The notes below the pieces were generated by a model that saw only the letters and a list, made by a program, of their open reading frames with translations, was not told the DNA's origin and searched no databases. A stretch of DNA of 64,000 nt. Source: Fragum whitleyi (Eukaryota; Mollusca; Bivalvia; Cardiida; Cardiidae). Both the position numbers and the translations under genes were made by a program. Each line of letters opens with the position of its first letter. Position 1 is the stretch's first letter. The stretch covers positions 34,776,350-34,840,349 of the forward strand of contig OX411558.1 in NCBI GenBank assembly GCA_948146395.1. Reading direction: 5' to 3'. Positions 58,213 to 64,000 of this stretch are shown here, in pieces.

Positions 58213-58380
58213 TATGTTTTCTTTTCAATTGATTCCCGCTTTTGTTTGTCCTTTGTAATTCCTTTCAATTCAGACCGGTCTGATATTATTAAAAAAGAAC
58301 CAACATGAACATGAAGGCATTCTAGTAATTCTTACAATGTTGAATAATAACAATAATATTAAATGACTATTTCTATTTTT

Positions 58381-59405
58381 TAGCTCCACTGGCTGAAAGC
58401 CACTGGGGCTATTGTCATGGCGTTGTGTCCGTTGTGCGTCCGTCTGTACGTGCGTCCTGTCCTAAACTTTTTCTTTAAAAATCATCTTCTAAGAAACTAC
58501 TGGATGAATTTCAACCAAACTTCACAGAAATGATCCTGGGGTGACCCTCTTTCAAAGTTGTTCAAGAAATTTTGATCCAATGATAAACATGGATTTAATG
58601 GGCGTGGCTAATTTCCAAATATGGTAAAAAGTGAGTTTTCTCAGTTTCTAATTGATGGATACCAATGAAAATTTTCATGAATGATCCTTGGGTGACCCTT
58701 TATCAGTCTACCAAAAATTATTGTGATCGGATGAAAAATATGTATTTTATGGGCAGAGGTCATTTCTCTTTATGTTATATAGTGAAAACTCTGAAAACCA
58801 TTTTCTCAGAATGTAACGGATGGATATCAACCAAATTTCACTGGAGTGATGCTTGAGATAGCCTTTATAAGTCTTTTAAAAATTATTGTGATCGGATGAA
58901 AAATATGCATTTTATGGGCGGAGGTCATTTCTCTATATGTTAGATAGTGGAAACTTTCGAACTCATGTTCTCAGAATGTAATTGATGGATATCAACCAAA
59001 TTTCACTGAAGTGATGCTTGAGTGACCCTTTATCAGTCTACAAAAAATCATTGTGATCGGATGAAAAATATGTATTTTATGTGCAGAGGTCATTTTTCTA
59101 TATAATATATAGTGGAAACTTTGAAAAACATTTTCTCAGAATGTAATTGATGAATATCAATCAAAATTCAATGGTATTATCCTTAGTTGACCCATTATCA
59201 TGCAGCCAAAAATTTTTGTCATTGGATGAAAAATATATCTTTTATGTGCGGAGGTCATTTCTCGATATGTTTTATAGTGGTAACTTTTAAAATCATTTCA
59301 ACATCAGTAGAACCCCAAAAATCTAAAAATCTAGTCAAAACTTAGATTTGCTTTTACAAGAATTTCAAGCCTGTGGAGCGACTCAAGCCATTCATGACTT
59401 TCTAG
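58381..59405 (+). mobile_element. Pearl-like element A2, complete
   Basis: It runs from TAGCTCCACTGGCTGAAAG through GTCCGT-type repeats and about five units of about 165 bp to the tail stem AAGCCATTCATGACTT and TCTAG. No open frame of note is present. Confidence 0.8.
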
Positions 59406-59627
59406 TTTTAAAAAAGACACAAATGCAAAAGATAAAATTTCTATAAATTTTACTTTTGAAGAAATGGCTGGGCTTTACTGTTTATTAAAGCAATAATGTT
59501 TTAGATAATTTTGTTCATTCAATGTTTATGGGTGATTGTCAGCCCATATAGGATTAGCAGCTTGAGGCTCTGAAAAGATGTAGTTGTGAAAAGACTGAAA
59601 TACTATTAAAAGCATCCGGATGGCTCA

Positions 59628-59691
59628 GCAAGAAACAGATGTAACTGCATTTATGTTAAAAGGCAGTTACAACTGTTTCGCACTAAGCCAT
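59628..59691. repeat. Fold-back repeat with GATGGCT/AGCCATC ends
   Basis: GGATGGCTCAGCAAGAAACAG and its near complement CTGTTTCGCACTAAGCCATC enclose TGTAACTGC/GCAGTTACA. It is related to 11236-11292. Confidence 0.7.
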
Positions 59692-59777
59692 CAAGCTTTA
59701 AACTCCATACATCCCAACCTTCAAAACACAATCACCATCTCTAGTAGCTAATTTTGTGAAAAATGACATACAATTTT

Positions 59778-60837
59778 TAGCTCCACTGGCTGAAAGCCAC
59801 TTGGGCTATTGTCATGGCGTTGTGTCCGTCGTGCGTCCGTCATTCCGTGCGTGCATCCGTCAGGTCGTAAACTTTTCTTTAAAAATCTTCTCCTCAGAAA
59901 CTACTGGATGGATTTCAACCAAACTTCACAGGAATGATCCTTGGGTGACCCTCTTTCAAAGTTGTTCAAGAAATTTTGATCCAATGAAAAACATGGATTT
60001 AATGGGCGTCGCTAATTTCCAAATATGGTAAAAAGTGAGTTTTCTCAGATTCTAATTGATGGATACCAATTAAGTTTAACATGATTAATCCTTGGGTGAC
60101 CCTTTATCAGTCTACAAAAAATGATTGTGATTGGATGGAAAATATGCATTTTATAGGCGGAGGTCATTTCTCTATATGTTATTTAGTGGACACTTTGAAA
60201 ATCATTTTCTCAGAATGTAGTTGATGGATATCAACCAAATTTCACTGGAATGATCCTTGAGTGACCCTATATCAGTCTACAAAAAATCATTGTGATCGGA
60301 TGGAAAATATGCATTTTATGGGCGGAGGTCATTTCTCTATATGTTATATAGTGGAAACTTTGAAAATCTTTTTCTCAGAATGTAATTGATGGATATCAAC
60401 CAAATTTCACTGGAATGATCCTTGAGCGACCCTTTATCAGTCTACAAAAAATCATTGTGATCGGATGGAAAATATGCATTTTATGGCCAGAGGTCATTTC
60501 TCTATATATTATATAGTGGAAACTTTGAAAATCATTTTCTCAGAATCTAATTTTTGAATATCAAACAAATTTCACTGGTATTATCCTTGAGTGACCCTTT
60601 ATGAGTGTACCAAAAATTATTTTGATTGGATGAAAAATATGCATTTTATGGGCGGAGGTCATTCCTCAATATGTTAAATAGTGGAAACTGTGAAAATCAT
60701 TTTCTCAGAATGTAACTGATGGAATCGTTTTCAACATCAGTAGAAACCCAAATGTCTAAAAATCTAGTCAAAACATTTATTTGCTTTTACAAGAATTTCA
60801 TGCTGTGGAGTGACTCAAGCCATTCATGGCTTTCTAG
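59778..60837 (+). mobile_element. Pearl-like element A3, complete
   Basis: It has the same start, repeat core and tail as A2, ending with the stem AAGCCATTCATGGCTT followed by TCTAG. It is about 370 bp downstream of A2. Confidence 0.8.
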
Positions 60838-61320
60838 TTTAAACATTTTCATTGGTTAATGCTGATCTTACAAACATTGATACCTACAGCCACACCGGTA
60901 TAACTTTTAATATTTCCTAATGGAATCTTGCCAAGAACATTGACAAAATTTTGAAGCAGTAATGGCAGCTATGATTCTTTCGTTTTAATGTTAACAATCC
61001 GAGTATACACATTATGCTACAGTTAAAAGCATATCAGTTAATAACATAACAAATAAAAAATGATATAAATGCCAATTAATAGCTTTCAATTTAACCCATT
61101 GGTTCAATTTAACGCTTTTTTCAAGAAAAAAAAAAGTCTCAGACTCAGCCTGTATATCTGGCATAGGTTAGCTGATCACAGACCTTTTATGAAAAAAGCT
61201 TAAATAAATAATGACCAGGGGAGGAGCAGAGGGGGGGGAGGATTATTTCAAATGTTATCTGATTGAATAAGTGAAAATCTCTTTTTCTGTGGTTGCATGG
61301 ACATAGCTAGGTAATGAAGC
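60838..61320. other. Non-coding stretch
   Basis: No gene, RNA or clear repeat was recognised. It contains an A run and a G run only. Confidence 0.4.
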
Positions 61321-61325
61321 TTTTT

Positions 61326-61361
61326 TCTCAGGTGAGCGAACCAGGGCCAACGGCCCTCTTG
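61326..61361 (+). mobile_element. Solo 3' end of a family B element
   Basis: TCAGGTGAGCGAACC, the stem AGGGCCAACGGCCCT and CTTG match the 3' end of the family B element at 46454, apart from the stem sequence. The rest of the element is absent. Confidence 0.55.
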
Positions 61362-62220
61362 TCTGTTATTATAATACTTTTCTCATTCTCAATTCAAAAT
61401 TTTATCTTTTTCAATTCAAGATTTAAGCCGTATTTCTGCTTCAATACTCATTTTAATGTACTGAAACAAAAGATAATATTAAGAAGTTGTTATATATGAA
61501 AACTTATTAATATTATCTTTTATTTACATACATTTATGTTTAAATTTATAATTTGAGAAAATTCTCAGTTGAGCCTTAGAAAAGTTTTATAACCTCGGGC
61601 CCTGAAGCCTTTGCAGTTTGACTGATTTGAATGTTTACCTTTATCATGTTGAATTCAAATTTTGCTTTAAGAAAAAAAATTATTTTTTTGGGGGGGGGGG
61701 GGGAGGGGGGGGGGACATTTTAACCACAGGGACATGTCATGCTGATTATTTTATAATATATATGATTATAAAAAAAATCTGCGGGACATTTTCTTGTGAT
61801 TTTAACAAGTTTGATTCAATTATTTTATACATTAATCAAAGATTTTTATATGTTTTAAGAATCCATTGTAATTTTGTAAATTAAAATTCTTTTGTGAATG
61901 ATTGATATCATGTTGTAAATGATAATTGTTTGAGTTTGTTATCAGTGAAACTGAACTTATTTTGAGAAATTACAGTACAAAATCAATCTTATTTTCGACT
62001 TGTTCCTGTGTGTTCTTTACAAACCACTTTCTTGTTAAAGGTAAATGGTTGTGGATTGAGACACCATACATACAACAGTTGAGCAATTTTCACCTAGACT
62101 TGTTAGCATTAGCAAATTGATAATTACCGTAAAAGCTGTAATATAACCTGATGTTCTTTTAGAATCATCCCATTTCCAATAGAAAGGGATGTACAATCAG
62201 GGATTATTTTGGGATGGGTC
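61362..62220. other. Non-coding stretch
   Basis: AT-rich DNA with an interrupted G run near 61690-61713. No gene is supported. Confidence 0.4.
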
Positions 62221-62227
62221 GTACTGA

Positions 62228-62772
62228 TTTTGAGGACAAACTATTTGTTTAAGACTAAATCTGATTACAGTTTTGGATAGGCTCCATATAATTCTATCCA
62301 AATTTGGTGCTTATTTTAATCTAGGATAGGTATTAAGGATTCTTGGGCACACCACTTTTTCCTTATGGCCCATCAATTTTGCACATGACCCATCAAAATC
62401 TTAGATTTAACATGTAAATAAATGGGACATGGGCCATTTTGAGGACAAACTATTTGTTTAAGACAAAATCTGATTGCAGTTTTGGATAGGCTCCATAAAA
62501 AAATCTATCCAAATTTGGTACTCATTTTAGGATAGGTATTTAGGATTCTTGGGCCCACCACTTTTTCCTTATGGCCCATCAATTTTGCACATGACCCATC
62601 AAAATCTTAGATTTAACATGTACATGAATGGGACATGGGCCATTTTGAGGACAAACTATTTGTTTACGACTAAATCTGATTGCAGTTTTGGATAGGCTCC
62701 ATAAAAAAAATCTATCCAAATTTGGTGCTCATTTTAGGATAGGTATTTAGGATTCTTGGGCCCACCACTTTT
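62228..62772 (+). repeat. 207-bp tandem repeat, about 2.6 units
   Basis: TTTTGAGGACAAACTATTTG recurs at 62228, 62437 and 62643. The third unit stops inside CCCACCACTTTTT, where the family B element begins. Confidence 0.9.
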
Positions 62773-63922
62773 TAGCTCACCTGAGCACAAAGTGCTCAAG
62801 GTGAGCTATTGTGATCGTAGAATGTCCGTCGTCAGTCGTGCGTCGTCCGTCGTACACAATTTCTTTAAACATCTTCTCCTCCTAAACCAGTGGGCCAATC
62901 TTGATGAAACTTGGCAGGGATGTTCCTTGGGTCAAGCTCTACCAAAGTTGTTCAAATAAATGAAATCCACCCTTAACTTTCCCTTTACCCTTAACAAAAA
63001 GGGTGAAAATATGAAAATCTTTAAAAATCTTCTTCTCTGAAACCAGATGGCAGACAGCTTTCAATATTTGGTATGTAGCATCATCTAGTGGAGCTCTACC
63101 AAGTTTGTTCATATCAAGACCCTGGGGTCATATTTGGGCTTTGCCCGGGCCAAACCCTTTTTACATAGAATCAAAGAGCGAAATCTTTAAATATCTTCTT
63201 CTCTGAAACCAGATGGCAGACAGCTTTCATATTTGGTATGTAGCATTACCTGGTGGGCCTCTACAAAGTTTGTTCATATCAAGACCTTTGGAGCATATTT
63301 GGGCTTTGCACGGGTGCATCCCTTTATCTCTTATGAGCACTAAGGGTAAAAAAAGGAAAATCTTCAAAAATCTTCTTCTATGAAACCAGAAGGCAGACAG
63401 CTTTCATATTTGGTATGTAGCATCATCTAGTGGACCTCTACCAATTTTGTTCATATCAAGACCCTAAGATCATATTTGGGCTCCACCCGGGCGCAACCCT
63501 TTTTACATAGATGCAAAGAGCGAAAATGTTTTAAAATGTTCTTAAATCAAAACCAGAGGGCACACTGCTTTCATTTTTGGTATGTAGTATCACCTAGTGG
63601 GCCTCTACAAAGTTTGTTCATATCAAGTCCCTTGTGTCGTATTTGGGCTTTGCACGGGTGCATCCCTTTATCTTTTATGAGCACGAAGGGTAAAAAAATG
63701 AAAATCTTCAAAAATCTTCTTCTATGAAGCCAGAAGGCAGACAGCTTCCATATTTGGTATGTAGCATCATCTAGTGGACCTCTACCAATTTTGTTCATAT
63801 CAAGACCCTAGGATCATATTTGGGCTCCACCCGGGCGCAACCCTTTTTACATAGAATCAAAGAGCGAAAATCTTTTAAAAATCTTCTCTAATCGAAACCA
63901 GAGGGCACACTGCTTTCATTTT
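62773..63922 (+). mobile_element. Pearl-like element, family B, copy 2 (cut by copy 3)
   Basis: It starts TAGCTCACCTGAGCACAAAG with a strong hairpin, then GTCGTCCGTCGT repeats, then units of about 165-180 bp with GGCAGACAGCTTTCATATTT. It is interrupted at 63922 by another element of the same family. Confidence 0.82.
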
Positions 63923-64000
63923 TAGCTCACCTGAGCACGAAGTGCTCAAGGTGAGCTATTGTGGTAAGGTGGATGTCCGTCGTCCGTCGTGCGTCGTGCG
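63923..64000 (+). mobile_element. Pearl-like element, family B, copy 3 (runs off the window)
   Basis: It restarts with TAGCTCACCTGAGCACGAAG and GTCCGTCGT repeats inside a unit of copy 2, so it is an insertion of the family into itself. The 3' part is outside the window. Confidence 0.78.

Noticed and set aside
1..64000. CRISPR arrays, operons, phage or bacterial mobile elements
   Set aside because: The spliced genes, SINEs, LINE and Tc1/hAT-like elements show that this is animal nuclear DNA. The regular repeats have no spacer structure.

Overview
The window looks like nuclear DNA of an animal, most likely a bivalve mollusc. It is AT-rich and intron-rich. It is crowded with tRNA-derived SINEs, small TTAA-flanked MITEs, hairpin-forming repeats and elements with a core of about 160-bp tandem repeats, the type known in bivalves as pearl elements. 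No prokaryotic gene organisation is present. Most open frames are short or lie in repeats.

Two host genes can be supported. (1) A complete Sp1/Sp3/Sp4-class zinc-finger transcription factor lies on the + strand, with seven coding exons from 37353 to 57612. The exons join in frame to give 799 residues. They encode an N-terminal Sp box, a long Q/N/S/T-rich activation region, a Buttonhead box, three C2H2 fingers and an acidic tail. (2) The 5' end of a gene for a secreted or membrane protein lies on the - strand. Its ATG exon is at 26632-26678 and its signal-peptide exon at 23722-23798, with a possible non-coding first exon at 28945. The rest was not found and probably lies beyond the left edge. 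The two genes point away from each other.

Layout: 1-4000 is AT-rich DNA with a degenerate satellite of about 355-bp period. 4000-23700 is intergenic or intronic DNA with dispersed repeats, a 54-bp tandem repeat, several piggyBac-like MITEs and one pearl-like element. 23700-29050 holds the 5' part of the - strand gene. 30213-34839 is an almost identical 2.5-kb tandem duplication, followed by a well-preserved SINE at about 35072. 37200-37730 holds the Sp promoter and first two coding exons. 37729-50413 is a 12.7-kb intron with a LINE 3' fragment and a nested stack of transposons: an outer repeat holds a pearl-like element, which holds an 8.5-kb hAT-like element with inverted minisatellite arrays, which holds a decayed Tc1-like transposase and another pearl-like element. 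50414-57612 holds the remaining Sp exons. 57613-64000 is intergenic DNA made mainly of pearl-like elements, some nested in each other.

No new gene system is evident. The most notable structures are the nested transposon stack with readable insertion junctions, four repeat families sharing one Helitron/Helentron-like terminal architecture, the duplication with a filler-bearing deletion, and a MITE that ends 25 bp from a splice acceptor.
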